Source of the DNA: Mycobacterium sp.
GTDB lineage: Bacteria > Actinomycetota > Actinomycetes > Mycobacteriales > Mycobacteriaceae
NCBI GenBank assembly: GCA_003987775.1
Contig: RXJD01000048.1
Span: 1-46,753, forward strand
DNA: 46,753 nucleotides
Direction of reading: 5' to 3'
Shown: positions 34,503-43,294 of the stretch, in pieces
How positions within the stretch are numbered: the stretch's first letter is position 1
Layout: each line of letters opens with the position of its first letter
Notes under the pieces: model-generated
Seen by the model: the letters and a program-made list of their open reading frames with translations, nothing else
What the model was told of the DNA's origin: nothing
Databases searched by the model: none
Program-made: the position numbers and the translations under genes

Positions 34503-35563
34503 CAGTTCTGTCCTTCCATGACCGCGACCAGATTCTGTTGCAGCGCAGGCCCGCTGGTGGCGTGCGCGAGCACCCGCTGTGCCGATCCGTTCCAGATGTG
34601 TTGTGCCGCCAGGCCGATACGCTCCAGACCCGCGACGAACATCGGGTTGGCCGCGAGCGCACCGCCGGACGGATTGACCTTCGTCTTGTCGGTCAACCCG
34701 ATCGCCTCGGCCAGGATCAGGTGCTGGTGGGTGAACGGCGCGTGTATCTCGGCGACGTCGATGGCGGTGTCGCCGTTGGTGGCGGCCTTTGCCGACGCCG
34801 CGGTGGACGGCGAGGTGGTGAGGTCGCGCGCACCCAGCACCGGCGTCTCGATGAGGTGCTCGATTCCCGTGATCCAGGCCGGGTTTTCGCGGAGTTCCCG
34901 GGCTCTGTCATCGGCGGCCAGCACGATCGCGGCGGCGCCGTCGGTGATCGGAGCGATGTCGTGGCGGCGCAACGGGTCGTTGAAGAACGGGCGGGCCAGC
35001 AGTTCGTCGATGCTCTTGGCCGGCTTCTCGGAGTCGTTGCGCTCGGACTGCGCGAACGAATCGAGCGCGACCTGAGCCATCTGCTCGGGTGTCCACTTGC
35101 CGGAGTCCAGCCCGATCCGGGCCTGCAACCCGGCCATCGACACCGAGTCGGGCCACAGCGGCGCAACGGTGTAGGGGTCGGTCTGGCGGGTCAGGACCTG
35201 GCGCAGAATGCCCGCCGAGGATTTTCCGAAGCCGTACACCAGCGCGGTTTCGACCTCGCCGGTGAGGATCTTGATGTAGGCCTCGAAAAGAGCCCAGGCG
35301 GCGTCCATTTCGACGTGTGACTCGTTGATCGGCGGCACCGCGCCGATCGAGTCGATCGCCGAGATAAACGAAAACGCACGCCCGGCAAGGTAATCGGAGG
35401 AGCCCGAGCACCAGAAGCCGATGTCGGACTTGTTGATGCCGAGGTCCTGGTACAGCTGTGCGAAGCACGGCATCAACATCTCGACGCCGTTGGTGGTGCC
35501 GTCGGTACGGCGAACATGCGGCGCGTGGGCGAAGCCGACCACCGCGACATTGCGATCACTCAT
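34502..35563 (-). CDS. ltp4: Ltp4, thiolase-fold side-chain aldol-lyase
   Basis: 353 residues, SCP-x/thiolase fold, with ITDGAAAIVLAADDRA and NPSGGALAANPMFVAG. Partner of Ltp3 in degradation of C24-branched side chains (known from Rhodococcus; Rv3522 in Mtb). Ltp2 needs a DUF35 protein for activity, and here a double-DUF35 protein is encoded 15 nt upstream. Confidence 0.92.
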   Translation of the reverse strand: MSDRNVAVVGFAHAPHVRRTDGTTNGVEMLMPCFAQLYQDLGINKSDIGFWCSGSSDYLAGRAFSFISAIDSIGAVPPINESHVEMDAAWALFEAYIKILTGEVETALVYGFGKSSAGILRQVLTRQTDPYTVAPLWPDSVSMAGLQARIGLDSGKWTPEQMAQVALDSFAQSERNDSEKPAKSIDELLARPFFNDPLRRHDIAPITDGAAAIVLAADDRARELRENPAWITGIEHLIETPVLGARDLTTSPSTAASAKAATNGDTAIDVAEIHAPFTHQHLILAEAIGLTDKTKVNPSGGALAANPMFVAGLERIGLAAQHIWNGSAQRVLAHATSGPALQQNLVAVMEGQN

Positions 35564-35578
35564 GTGTAGCTGTGCCCT

Positions 35579-36577
35579 TTACAGGTGGTGCTTGTAGGTG
35601 TCGTACTCGGCGTCCGGTTCGCCGGTGGGCCGGAAGAATTCGATGTTGTCGATCCCGAATCCCCACTCCTCGCGGGGTTTCCATACGGCCTCGACCCGCA
35701 TCCCCATGCGTACCTCGTGCGCGTCCACGTCGGCGACCAAGTGCAGGAACGGAATATCGGCACCGTCGAGCAACACGTAGGCCGCGACGTAGGGCGGCTT
35801 GATGCGCTGGCCCTGGAAGGGGATGTTGATGATGGCGAACGTCGTCACCGTGCCCTTGTCCGGCAGCTCGACGAACTCGGTGGTCGGCAGGCCGGTGGCC
35901 GGGTCGGCGCCGTGCGGCGGGAAGTAGACCTTTCCGGCCTCACCTGTCCTGGCGCCCAACAGCTTTCCTTCGGCTATCGCCCGCAGGTAGGCGCTCTCCT
36001 CGTGGGATGCGGTGTGCTGGATGGTCAGCGAGACCGGCGTGATGATCATGCTGACCGGGTCCAGTCCGGCCTGGGGTTCCGGCACGTCCTCGGCCTGGTC
36101 GCCGGGTGCGAAGTAGGCGATGTCGGTGATGGCGCCGACGGTCTCGTCGGCCCAGTGCACGTGCACCCGGTCGCCGGTCTTGATGCCCGAAGGACCGGCG
36201 GCTCCGACATCCACGGCGTGGATTAGCGGAGTATCGGCACCGTCGAGCTTGATCAGCGCCCAGGCGAACGGCCGGTCCAGCGGTTCACCGCCGATCGGCG
36301 CGGGTTGCCAGGTCCAGGAAACGACGGTGCCGACGCTTTCCACCGGTACCATTTCGCCCAGCGGTTCGTAGGTAACCGGGTCATATTCCGGCGGCGGCAC
36401 ATGTACCCGGCCATCGGAACCGCGTACCCCCAGAACGCGGCGCTCACGCAGTGCAGTGAAAAACTTGCCCAGCGTGGGACCCACCGAACGGGTGTAGTCG
36501 AAGGACAACGTCAACGGGGCAGAGAGGGGCGGCTCAGGGTGATCGATCAGGGCCGGGCCGCTTGAGCTGGCTGTCAC
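35579..36577 (-). CDS. Two-domain DUF35 OB-fold protein (Rv3521-like)
   Basis: 332 residues with two DUF35-type OB-folds, about 25-165 and 180-325. Each starts with a degenerate rubredoxin-like segment (ALRERRVLGVRGSDGRVHVP; AIAEGKLLGARTGEAGKVYF) lacking the zinc Cys residues. Each continues with a VVSWTW- or TTFAII-type strand. I chose the GTG at 36577; an in-frame start at 36613 would place the KstR operator inside the gene. First gene of a minus-strand operon. Likely the acyl-CoA-binding partner of Ltp3/Ltp4 (inferred from ChsH2-Ltp2). Confidence 0.87.
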   Translation of the reverse strand: MTASSSGPALIDHPEPPLSAPLTLSFDYTRSVGPTLGKFFTALRERRVLGVRGSDGRVHVPPPEYDPVTYEPLGEMVPVESVGTVVSWTWQPAPIGGEPLDRPFAWALIKLDGADTPLIHAVDVGAAGPSGIKTGDRVHVHWADETVGAITDIAYFAPGDQAEDVPEPQAGLDPVSMIITPVSLTIQHTASHEESAYLRAIAEGKLLGARTGEAGKVYFPPHGADPATGLPTTEFVELPDKGTVTTFAIINIPFQGQRIKPPYVAAYVLLDGADIPFLHLVADVDAHEVRMGMRVEAVWKPREEWGFGIDNIEFFRPTGEPDAEYDTYKHHL

Positions 36578-36586
36578 GCATTCGAG

Positions 36587-36600
36587 TAGAACAGGTTCTA
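36587..36600. promoter_or_regulatory. KstR operator, Rv3521-like operon and divergent Rv3520c-like gene
   Basis: TAGAACAGGTTCTA matches the KstR motif exactly. It lies 9 nt from the GTG of the Rv3521-like gene and 47 nt from the divergent ATG. Confidence 0.9.
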
Positions 36601-36647
36601 AGAATGGTTTCAACTAGGCCCTTTGGAAGGCCTTGGGAAGGCGACGC

Positions 36648-37679
36648 ATGAAGCTCGGATTGCAACTGGGTTATTGGGGCGCTCAGCCGCCGGAGAACCA
36701 CGCGGAGCTCGTCGCGGCCGCCGAGGAGGCCGGTTTCGACGCCGTGTTCACCGCCGAGGCATGGGGCTCCGACGCCTACACGCCGCTGGCGTGGTGGGGC
36801 CGGGAGACGCAGCGCGTGCGGCTGGGCACTTCGGTGGTGCAGCTGTCCGCGCGCACCCCGACCGCCTGCGCGATGGCGGCGTTGACGTTGGACCACCTGT
36901 CGGGCGGCCGGCACATCCTCGGCCTGGGCGTGTCCGGGCCGCAGGTGGTCGAGGGCTGGTACGGGGCACGCTTCCCCAAGCCACTGGCGCGTACCCGCGA
37001 ATACATCGACATCGTGCGCCAGGTGTGGGCCCGGGAGAAGCCGGTGACCAGCGATGGGCCGCACTACCCGTTGCCGTTGACCGGCGAGGGGACAACGGGT
37101 TTGGGTAAGCCGCTGAAGCCCATCACCCACCCGCTGCGCGCCGACATCCCGATCATGCTGGGCGCGGAAGGGCCGAAGAACGTCGCGCTGGCCGCCGAGA
37201 TCTGCGACGGCTGGTTGCCAATCTTCTATTCGCCGCGGATGGCCGACACCTACAACGAGTGGCTGGACGAGGGATTCGCCCGGCCCGGCGCCCGCCGCAG
37301 CCGGGAGGACTTCGAGGTCTGCGCGACCGCACAGGTGGTGGTGACCGAGGACCGTGCCGGGACGTTCGAGGCGGTCAAGCCGTACCTGGCGCTCTACATG
37401 GGCGGCATGGGCGCCGAAGACACCAACTTCCACGCCGACGTCTACCGCCGGATGGGATATTCCGAGGTGGTCGACGAGGTCACCAAGCTGTTCCGGTCGA
37501 ACCGCAAGGACGAGGCGGCGAAGGTCATCCCGGACGAGCTGGTCGACGACGCCATGATCGTCGGTGATCTGGACTACGTGCGTAAGCAGATCGTGGCCTG
37601 GGAGGCATCCGGCGTCACCATGATGGTGGTCGGTGCTCGCAGCGTTGAACAGGTGCGCGACCTCGCCGCGCTGACCTGA
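36648..37679 (+). CDS. LLM-class F420-dependent oxidoreductase (Rv3520c-like)
   Basis: 343-residue luciferase-like barrel starting MKLGLQLGYWGAQPPENHAEL, with GGRHILGLGVSGPQVVEGWYG and PIMLGAEGPKNVALAAEICDG. Corresponds to Rv3520c. The second F420-type enzyme of the side-chain module. KstR-controlled from the shared operator. The ATG at 36648 fits the family start, with GGGAAGG upstream. Substrate unknown. Confidence 0.9.
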   Translation: MKLGLQLGYWGAQPPENHAELVAAAEEAGFDAVFTAEAWGSDAYTPLAWWGRETQRVRLGTSVVQLSARTPTACAMAALTLDHLSGGRHILGLGVSGPQVVEGWYGARFPKPLARTREYIDIVRQVWAREKPVTSDGPHYPLPLTGEGTTGLGKPLKPITHPLRADIPIMLGAEGPKNVALAAEICDGWLPIFYSPRMADTYNEWLDEGFARPGARRSREDFEVCATAQVVVTEDRAGTFEAVKPYLALYMGGMGAEDTNFHADVYRRMGYSEVVDEVTKLFRSNRKDEAAKVIPDELVDDAMIVGDLDYVRKQIVAWEASGVTMMVVGARSVEQVRDLAALT

Positions 37680-37700
37680 GGCCGGTGCTTGCGGCCTCGC

Positions 37701-37714
37701 TAGAACACGTTCTA
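37701..37714. promoter_or_regulatory. Perfect KstR operator between convergent genes
   Basis: TAGAACACGTTCTA is a complete palindrome and the best KstR site in the window. It lies between the 3' ends of the Rv3520c-like and Rv3519-like genes. On the plus strand TAGATT at 37713-37718 plus six bases leads to ATG at 37725, the leaderless layout seen at fadA5. Transcription to the right would be antisense to the Rv3519-like gene and would reach cyp142. Confidence 0.9.
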
Positions 37715-37736
37715 GATTGGCCGGATGGAGATGGTG

Positions 37737-38447
37737 TCAGACGGCGCGTGCGTCGCCGAACGACATCTCCACGTTGGTGACCGACTGCGTCATCAGCGCC
37801 CGCTTGGGCAGTCCCAGCGTCGCCAGTTCCTTGGCGTAAGGGTGCTCGCCGAGACGGATCCTGGCACCGCCGAGCCGGGTCCGCACACCCGTGGTCTGCA
37901 TGGTCGAGGTGGTCTCGCGGGTCACGCCGTCCAGGCAGGAGTAGGTCGTCAATGTCTGGGGTTTGGGCGCGGGGTGGGGCAGGCCGCGGCTGAACTCGAT
38001 GCCGGCTATCAACTGACCGTCGGCGCTGACGTCGAACTCGAACTTGCGTCCTTCCCGAACGTTGAAGTCCGCCATGATCTTTGGGTATCCCCAGATGGTG
38101 CGGCCGGCCTCGAGGGTGAACTCCTGGTCGACCGGCAGTTGGTGGATGAAGGTGGCCGCGCCGGCCATGGCGCGGATGCCTTTGTCGTGGGTGCCGGGCC
38201 TGTTGACCATGAACGCGGTGCCGTACTCGTGGTATTTGCCGAGATCGCCGTCGATGTAGCGGACCAGCAGTTGCAGCAGAATGGCCCGGCCGGGCAGGTA
38301 TTGGAAGACTTCGAGGCCGCTGTAGTCGATAAGGCGCTGGGCTGCGTCGGCGTCGACGGAGAACATCGCGGAATGCTGATCGGCTTTGCGAATGACGACC
38401 GGCATGGTGAGAACCGTTCCGGCGATGGTGTGTTGCGAGACAGGCAT
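37737..38447 (-). CDS. Acetoacetate-decarboxylase-like protein (Rv3519-like)
   Basis: 236 residues with YEVFQ/YLPGRA-type N-terminal region and the family segment GRTIWGYPKIMADFNV, where GYPK recalls the acetoacetate decarboxylase fold. The Schiff-base Lys assignment is uncertain, so decarboxylase activity is not assured. Position matches Rv3519. It is divergent from cyp142 with only 45 nt between the start codons, and no KstR motif is visible there. Confidence 0.85.
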   Translation of the reverse strand: MPVSQHTIAGTVLTMPVVIRKADQHSAMFSVDADAAQRLIDYSGLEVFQYLPGRAILLQLLVRYIDGDLGKYHEYGTAFMVNRPGTHDKGIRAMAGAATFIHQLPVDQEFTLEAGRTIWGYPKIMADFNVREGRKFEFDVSADGQLIAGIEFSRGLPHPAPKPQTLTTYSCLDGVTRETTSTMQTTGVRTRLGGARIRLGEHPYAKELATLGLPKRALMTQSVTNVEMSFGDARAV

Positions 38448-38492
38448 GGGGCTTACTGTAATGGCCTCGAGGCAGAAAACTGGAGGCTGTAG

Positions 38493-39713
38493 ATGACGTC
38501 AACGATTCCGGACACGATCTTGAACATCGATCTGGCGGACGGCAACTTCTATGCCGACGGGGTTGCGGCGCGGGAGGCGTACCGCTGGATGCGGGCCAAC
38601 CAGCCGGTGTTCCGGGACCGCAACGGATTGGCAGGTGCGACAACGTATCAGGCGATCCTTGACGCCGAGCGCAACCCGGAGCTGTTCTCCAGCACCGGTG
38701 GCATCCGTCCCGACCAGCCGGGTATGCCCTACATGATCGACATGGACGACCCCGCGCACCTGGTGCGGCGCAAGCTCGTCAACGCGGGCTTCACCCGCAA
38801 GCGGGTCAAGGACAAAGAGGCGTCGATCGCCGAACTGTGCGACACCCTGATCGACTCGGTGTGTGAGCGGGGGGAGTGCGACTTCGTCCGCGACATCGCC
38901 GCGCCGTTGCCGATGGCGGTGATCGGCGACATGCTCGGCGTGCTGCCTTCAGAGCGGGGCATGTTGCTCAAGTGGTCCGACGATCTGGTGTGCGGGCTGT
39001 CGTCGCACATCGACCCGACCTCGGCGGAGTTCCAGACGGTCATGGAGGCATTCGCCGGCTATACGGCGTTCACCATGGACCTGATCGGCAAGCGCCGCGC
39101 GGAGCCCACCGACGACCTCTATTCGATCCTGATCAATGCCGAGGTCGAGGGTCAGCGGATGTCGGACGAAGAGATCGTCATGGAGACCTTGCTGATCCTG
39201 ATCGGCGGGGACGAAACCACCCGGCACACGTTGAGTGGCGGGACCGAGCAGCTGGTGCGGCATCAGGATCAGTTCGCGGATCTGGTGGCCGACCCTTCGT
39301 TGCTGCCGGGTGCCATCGAGGAGATGCTGCGTTGGACGTCGCCGGTGAAGAACATGTGCCGGACTTTGACGGCAGACACGGACTTTCACGGCACCTCGTT
39401 GAGTGCGGGGGAGAAGATCATGCTCTTGTTCGAGGCAGCGAACTTCGACGAGTCGGTCTTCGATCAGCCGGAGAAGTTCGATATTCGTCGTAATCCGAAC
39501 AGCCACTTGGCTTTTGGCTTCGGCACCCACTTCTGCATGGGTAACCAGCTGGCCCGTCTGGAGTTGTCGTTGATGACGTCGCGGGTGTTGCAGCGGTTGC
39601 CTGATCTGCGCTTGGCCGACGAGTCCGCGTTGCCGTTGCGGCCGGCGAACTTCGTGTCCGGCCTGGAGTCGATGCCGGTGGTGTTCACGCCGAGCGCGCC
39701 GGTGTTGGGGTAG
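38493..39713 (+). CDS. cyp142: Cytochrome P450 CYP142, steroid C26 oxidase
   Basis: 406-residue P450 with the I-helix motif LILIGGDETTRHTL and the heme loop FGFGTHFCMGNQLARLE (axial Cys near residue 348). CYP142 oxidises the sterol side-chain terminus and can back up CYP125, with opposite stereochemistry (known for Rv3518c). ATG at 38493 has TGGAGG 8-13 nt upstream. The only 5' gap is 45 nt and lacks a KstR site; the nearest one is at 37701. Confidence 0.95.
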   Translation: MTSTIPDTILNIDLADGNFYADGVAAREAYRWMRANQPVFRDRNGLAGATTYQAILDAERNPELFSSTGGIRPDQPGMPYMIDMDDPAHLVRRKLVNAGFTRKRVKDKEASIAELCDTLIDSVCERGECDFVRDIAAPLPMAVIGDMLGVLPSERGMLLKWSDDLVCGLSSHIDPTSAEFQTVMEAFAGYTAFTMDLIGKRRAEPTDDLYSILINAEVEGQRMSDEEIVMETLLILIGGDETTRHTLSGGTEQLVRHQDQFADLVADPSLLPGAIEEMLRWTSPVKNMCRTLTADTDFHGTSLSAGEKIMLLFEAANFDESVFDQPEKFDIRRNPNSHLAFGFGTHFCMGNQLARLELSLMTSRVLQRLPDLRLADESALPLRPANFVSGLESMPVVFTPSAPVLG

Positions 39714-39724
39714 ACGTTTCTTTT

Positions 39725-39765
39725 GGCTTTGCGTCTTTTAGGCTTTGCGTCTTTTAGGCTTTGCG
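39725..39765 (+). repeat. 16-nt tandem repeat after cyp142
   Basis: GGCTTTGCGTCTTTTA occurs twice in tandem (39725, 39741) and partially a third time (39757). T-rich and unusual for this GC-rich region; lies between the convergent cyp142 and DUF559-type gene. Confidence 0.88.
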
Positions 39766-39789
39766 CCGCGCGTGACGTGAGGGTTGAAT

Positions 39790-40653
39790 TCAGGCGATTT
39801 TTCCGCCCTCCTTACACGTTCGGCGCGACCACGCCGCAGCAAGTCGGCCAAGGACGCCCCCTGGGGTGTCCTGGTTGGTGACTCGGAGGATCAGCCAGTC
39901 GAGATCGGTCGTCATTGTCTCGTAGCGGGCGACGTCCTTCGCGAACTGCGATGATGTCCGATGGTGCTCGCCCTCGTATTCGAGCGCGAGTTTGATTGCC
40001 TCCCAGCCCATGTCGACGATGCCGACGAGCTCCTGGTATCGGCCGTAGATTGGGATCTGCGTTTGCGGGGGCGGGTAGCCGGCCTGGATGACGAGCAGCC
40101 GCAGCCACGTCTCTCGTGGGGACTGTGCGCCGGGGTCGACGAGGGTAAGGGCTTTTCGGGCTTCGCGGATGTTGCGGTGGCCTTTGTGGCGGTCGAATAG
40201 AGGCTCGGCGTCAGCGGTTTGGAGCTTCGTGGCCCGCGCCAGGCCGTCAATGGCCGCGACCGCTCTATTGAGTGGGTAGCGGCAGGCGAGGTCGAATGCC
40301 GTGCGAGCTGGAGTTGTGACAGCGACGCCGGCGATCACCTGTATTTCTTCCGGCGCGACCTGATCGGACCAGGTGATGATGCCGGGCGGCGGGCGACGGT
40401 GTGCGTATAGCAACTGCGCAGGCGCTCGAGGGTCGACCCACTTTGCGCCGTGCAGTGCCGAGGCGGACTGACCGCCCACGGTGCCACGCCGTTTTGACCA
40501 GAGCCACGCTGCGTAGGCGCGTTCCTGAGCGGTCATGTCGACCTCGGGCGGCACGTAGACATCAGGGTGGAGTGCGACGAAGCGGCGGCGCAGAGCGTGG
40601 CGAGTCAGCGCGCCGGACCTGATCGCCTCGCTGCCGATGAACGGTTTCATCAT
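39790..40653 (-). CDS. DUF559/AbiEi-type protein with Vsr-like nuclease domain, paralog 3
   Basis: 287 residues; synteny matches Rv3517 of Mtb. N-terminus KPFIGSEAIRSGALTRHALRR. The nuclease-like block is SPRETWLRLLVIQAGYPPPQ, GIVDMGWEAIKLALEYEGEH and DLDWLILRV; Glu replaces the Asp of the EYDG motif seen in the other paralogs. Two adjacent ATGs (40653 or 40650) are possible starts. A 56-nt palindrome of the family A size lies 37 nt upstream. Converges on cyp142. Function unknown. Confidence 0.82.
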   Translation of the reverse strand: MMKPFIGSEAIRSGALTRHALRRRFVALHPDVYVPPEVDMTAQERAYAAWLWSKRRGTVGGQSASALHGAKWVDPRAPAQLLYAHRRPPPGIITWSDQVAPEEIQVIAGVAVTTPARTAFDLACRYPLNRAVAAIDGLARATKLQTADAEPLFDRHKGHRNIREARKALTLVDPGAQSPRETWLRLLVIQAGYPPPQTQIPIYGRYQELVGIVDMGWEAIKLALEYEGEHHRTSSQFAKDVARYETMTTDLDWLILRVTNQDTPGGVLGRLAAAWSRRTCKEGGKIA

Positions 40654-40689
40654 GGGTGGCAGTGTTCATCGGGCCACCGACAACGTCGT

Positions 40690-40745
40690 CGAACGTGCTG
40701 TGAGGGATGAGATCCGGCCGAAAACCCGCCCTCATGTCACGCTCG
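40690..40745. repeat. 56-nt palindromic element, family A, diverged copy 4
   Basis: Ends CGAACGTG (40690) and CACGCTCG (to 40745). The outer 17 nt pair at 13 of 17 positions (CGAACGTGCTGTGAGGG against CCCTCATGTCACGCTCG). The total length equals the 56 nt of copies 1-3. It lies between the DUF559-type gene and echA19. Confidence 0.6.
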
Positions 40746-40760
40746 GCGGGAACGGAGGGG

Positions 40761-41570
40761 TCAGCGGTTTTTGAACTCGGGCTTGCGTTTCTCGGCGAAC
40801 GCCCGCGGCCCTTCCTTCGCGTCGTCGGACAGGAACACCTGGATGCCGATCTGAGTATCGATCTTGAACGCCTCGTTCTCGTGCATACCTTCGGTCTCGC
40901 GGATGGTCCGCAGGATCGCCTGCACAGCGAGAGGGCCGTTGTTCTCGATGATTTCGGCGAGTTCGAGCGCCTTGGTCAAGGCCTGACCGTCGGGGACGAC
41001 GTGCCCGATCAAGCCCATCTCGAGGGCCTCGGTAGCGGTGATGTGCCGTCCGGTCAGCAGTAGGTCGCATGCGACGGTGTAGGGGATCTGCCGGACCAAC
41101 CGGACGGCCGAACCGCCCATCGGATACAGGCTCCACTTTGCCTCGGAGATGCCGAACTTGGCGCTCTCGCCGGCCACCCGGATATCGGTGCCTTGCAGAA
41201 TCTCGGTGCCGCCGGCGATCGCCGGTCCCTCCACCGCCGCAATCAACGGCTTGGTGAGCCGGCGACCTTTGAGCAGGGCGTCGATGCGTGACGGGTCGTA
41301 GCTGCCGTCCTTGAAGGAGTCACCCGGCGGCTTCTGTGTTGCGGTCTTGAGGTCCATGCCCGCACAAAAGTAGCCACCGGCACCGGTCAGGATGCAGCAG
41401 CGGATGTCGGGATCGTTGTCCACGCGGTCCCACGCCTCCACCATGATCTGCATCATTTCAGTGCTCAGAGCGTTGCGGCGGTGCGGCCGGTTCATCGTTA
41501 CGATGAGGGTGTGACCGCGCTGCTCGACCAGCGCGTCCGGCCCGGATTCGTTTGCTGGCTGCTCCGCCAC
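40761..41570 (-). CDS. echA19: EchA19, steroid side-chain enoyl-CoA hydratase
   Basis: 269-residue crotonase. Oxyanion segments are [19 protein letters not shown] and [21 protein letters not shown], with a catalytic Glu region near [16 protein letters not shown]. EchA19 (Rv3516) hydrates the 5-carbon steroid enoyl-CoA made from the FadD19 product line (known). The frame is open further upstream across the KstR operator. I take the GTG at 41570, preceded by GAAGAAGAGG, because it gives a family-like N-terminus ([16 protein letters not shown]). Divergent from fadD19. Confidence 0.92.
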   Translation of the reverse strand: MAEQPANESGPDALVEQRGHTLIVTMNRPHRRNALSTEMMQIMVEAWDRVDNDPDIRCCILTGAGGYFCAGMDLKTATQKPPGDSFKDGSYDPSRIDALLKGRRLTKPLIAAVEGPAIAGGTEILQGTDIRVAGESAKFGISEAKWSLYPMGGSAVRLVRQIPYTVACDLLLTGRHITATEALEMGLIGHVVPDGQALTKALELAEIIENNGPLAVQAILRTIRETEGMHENEAFKIDTQIGIQVFLSDDAKEGPRAFAEKRKPEFKNR

Positions 41571-41615
41571 GGCTACCGCCTCTTCTTCGACATGGGGTGT
41601 GAGCTTGTCAAGAAA

Positions 41616-41629
41616 TGTAACACGTTCTA
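41616..41629. promoter_or_regulatory. KstR operator between echA19 and fadD19
   Basis: TGTAACACGTTCTA matches the KstR motif exactly. It ends 5 nt before the fadD19 GTG and lies 45 nt from the chosen echA19 start. Confidence 0.9.
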
Positions 41630-41634
41630 ATTTG

Positions 41635-43275
41635 GTGGCCGTGGCTCTGAATATTGCTGACCTTGCCGAGCACGCCATAGACGCTGTGCCGGATCGTGTT
41701 GCTCTCATCTGCGGTGACGAGCAGTTGACCTACGCCCAACTGGAAGAGAAGGCCAACCGCCTCGGGCATTACCTGATCGACCAAGGTGTGCGCGAGGGCG
41801 ACAAGGTCGGCCTCTACTGCCGCAACCGCATCGAGATCGTGATCGCGATGCTGGGCATCATCAAGGCGGGGGCCATCCTGGTCAACGTCAACTTCCGCTA
41901 TGTCGAGGGCGAACTGCGCTACCTCTTCGACAATTCCGACATGGTGGCGCTGGTGCACGAGCGCCAGTACTCCGACCGGGTCGCCAACGTGCTGCCGGAC
42001 ACCCCGAACGTCAAGACGGTGCTGGTGGTCGAGGACGGCAGCGATCTGGACTACCAGCGCTACGGGGGCGTCGAGTTCTACTCCGCGATCGCTGACAGTT
42101 CGCCCGAGCGCGACTTCGGCGAGCGCACCGCCGACGCCATCTACCTCCTCTACACGGGCGGCACCACCGGCTTCCCGAAAGGCGTGATGTGGCGCCACGA
42201 AGACATCTACCGCGTGCTACTCGGCGGAACCGATTTCGCCACTGGGGAATTCGTCAAGGACGAGTACGACCTCGCCAAGGCCGCCGCGGCGAATCCGCCC
42301 ATGGTCCGGTACCCGATTCCACCGATGATCCATGGGGCCACCCAATCGGCCACCTGGATGTCGATCTTCGGAGGCCAAACCACGGTGCTGGCACCGGAAT
42401 TCAACGCCGACGAGGTATGGCGCACGATTCACAAGCACAAGGTGAACCTGCTGTTCTTCACCGGTGACGCGATGGCGCGGCCGCTACTGGATGCGCTGGA
42501 GAAGAACAACGACTACGACTTGTCGTCGCTGTTCCTGCTGGCCAGCACCGCCGCGCTGTTCTCGCCGAGCATCAAGGAGAAACTCCTTGAGCTGCTGCCC
42601 AATCGCGTCATCACCGACTCGATCGGCTCGTCGGAGACCGGGTTCGGTGGCACCAGCATCGTCGCCAAGGACGCGCCGCACAGCGGTGGCCCGCGGGTCA
42701 CCATCGATCACCGCACCGTCGTGCTCGACGACGAAGGCAACGAAGTGAAGCCGGGTTCGGGTGTGCGCGGGTTCATCGCGAAGAAGGGCAACATCCCCGT
42801 CGGTTACTACAAGGACGAGAAGAAGACTGCCGAGACGTTCAAGACCATCAACGGTGTGCGCTATGCGATTCCGGGCGACTACGCGTTGGTCGAAGAGGAC
42901 GGCACCGTAACGATGCTGGGCCGTGGGTCGGTGTCGATCAACAGCGGCGGCGAGAAGATCTATCCCGAAGAGGTCGAGGCTGCGTTGAAGGGTCACCCCG
43001 ACGTGTTCGACGCACTGGTGGTGGGGGTGCCGGACCCGCGCTACGGCCAGCACGTCGCGGCAGTGGTGCAGGCCCGGGAAGGGGCGCGCCCGTCGCTGGC
43101 CGAGCTGGACAGCTTCGTTCGCTCTGAGATCGCGGGATACAAAGTGCCACGCAGTCTTTGGTTCGTCGACGAGGTGAAACGGTCACCGGCCGGCAAGCCC
43201 GACTATCGGTGGGCCAAGGAGCAGACTGAGGCGCGGCCGGCCGACGATGTGCACGCCGCGCACGCGACTGCCTGA
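41635..43275 (+). CDS. fadD19: FadD19, steroid side-chain acyl-CoA synthetase
   Basis: 546-residue ANL enzyme with the P-loop [19 protein letters not shown], the A8 hinge region [18 protein letters not shown] and the C-terminal catalytic Lys in [10 protein letters not shown]. FadD19 (Rv3515c) activates C27 and C24-branched sterol side-chain acids as CoA esters (known). Start GTG at 41635 ([10 protein letters not shown]). The GTG at 41641 is an alternative if the mRNA starts 7 nt after TAATTT at 41628-41633; either way the leader is absent or tiny. Confidence 0.96.
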   Translation: MAVALNIADLAEHAIDAVPDRVALICGDEQLTYAQLEEKANRLGHYLIDQGVREGDKVGLYCRNRIEIVIAMLGIIKAGAILVNVNFRYVEGELRYLFDNSDMVALVHERQYSDRVANVLPDTPNVKTVLVVEDGSDLDYQRYGGVEFYSAIADSSPERDFGERTADAIYLLYTGGTTGFPKGVMWRHEDIYRVLLGGTDFATGEFVKDEYDLAKAAAANPPMVRYPIPPMIHGATQSATWMSIFGGQTTVLAPEFNADEVWRTIHKHKVNLLFFTGDAMARPLLDALEKNNDYDLSSLFLLASTAALFSPSIKEKLLELLPNRVITDSIGSSETGFGGTSIVAKDAPHSGGPRVTIDHRTVVLDDEGNEVKPGSGVRGFIAKKGNIPVGYYKDEKKTAETFKTINGVRYAIPGDYALVEEDGTVTMLGRGSVSINSGGEKIYPEEVEAALKGHPDVFDALVVGVPDPRYGQHVAAVVQAREGARPSLAELDSFVRSEIAGYKVPRSLWFVDEVKRSPAGKPDYRWAKEQTEARPADDVHAAHATA

Positions 43276-43294
43276 CGCATAACGTTTTTCGCGG

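Noticed and set aside
37725-38492. 255-codon plus-strand frame from the orphan KstR promoter to cyp142
   Set aside because: Not listed as a gene because the opposite strand encodes a recognisable acetoacetate-decarboxylase-like protein and this product has no domain. The possible antisense transcript is kept as a finding.
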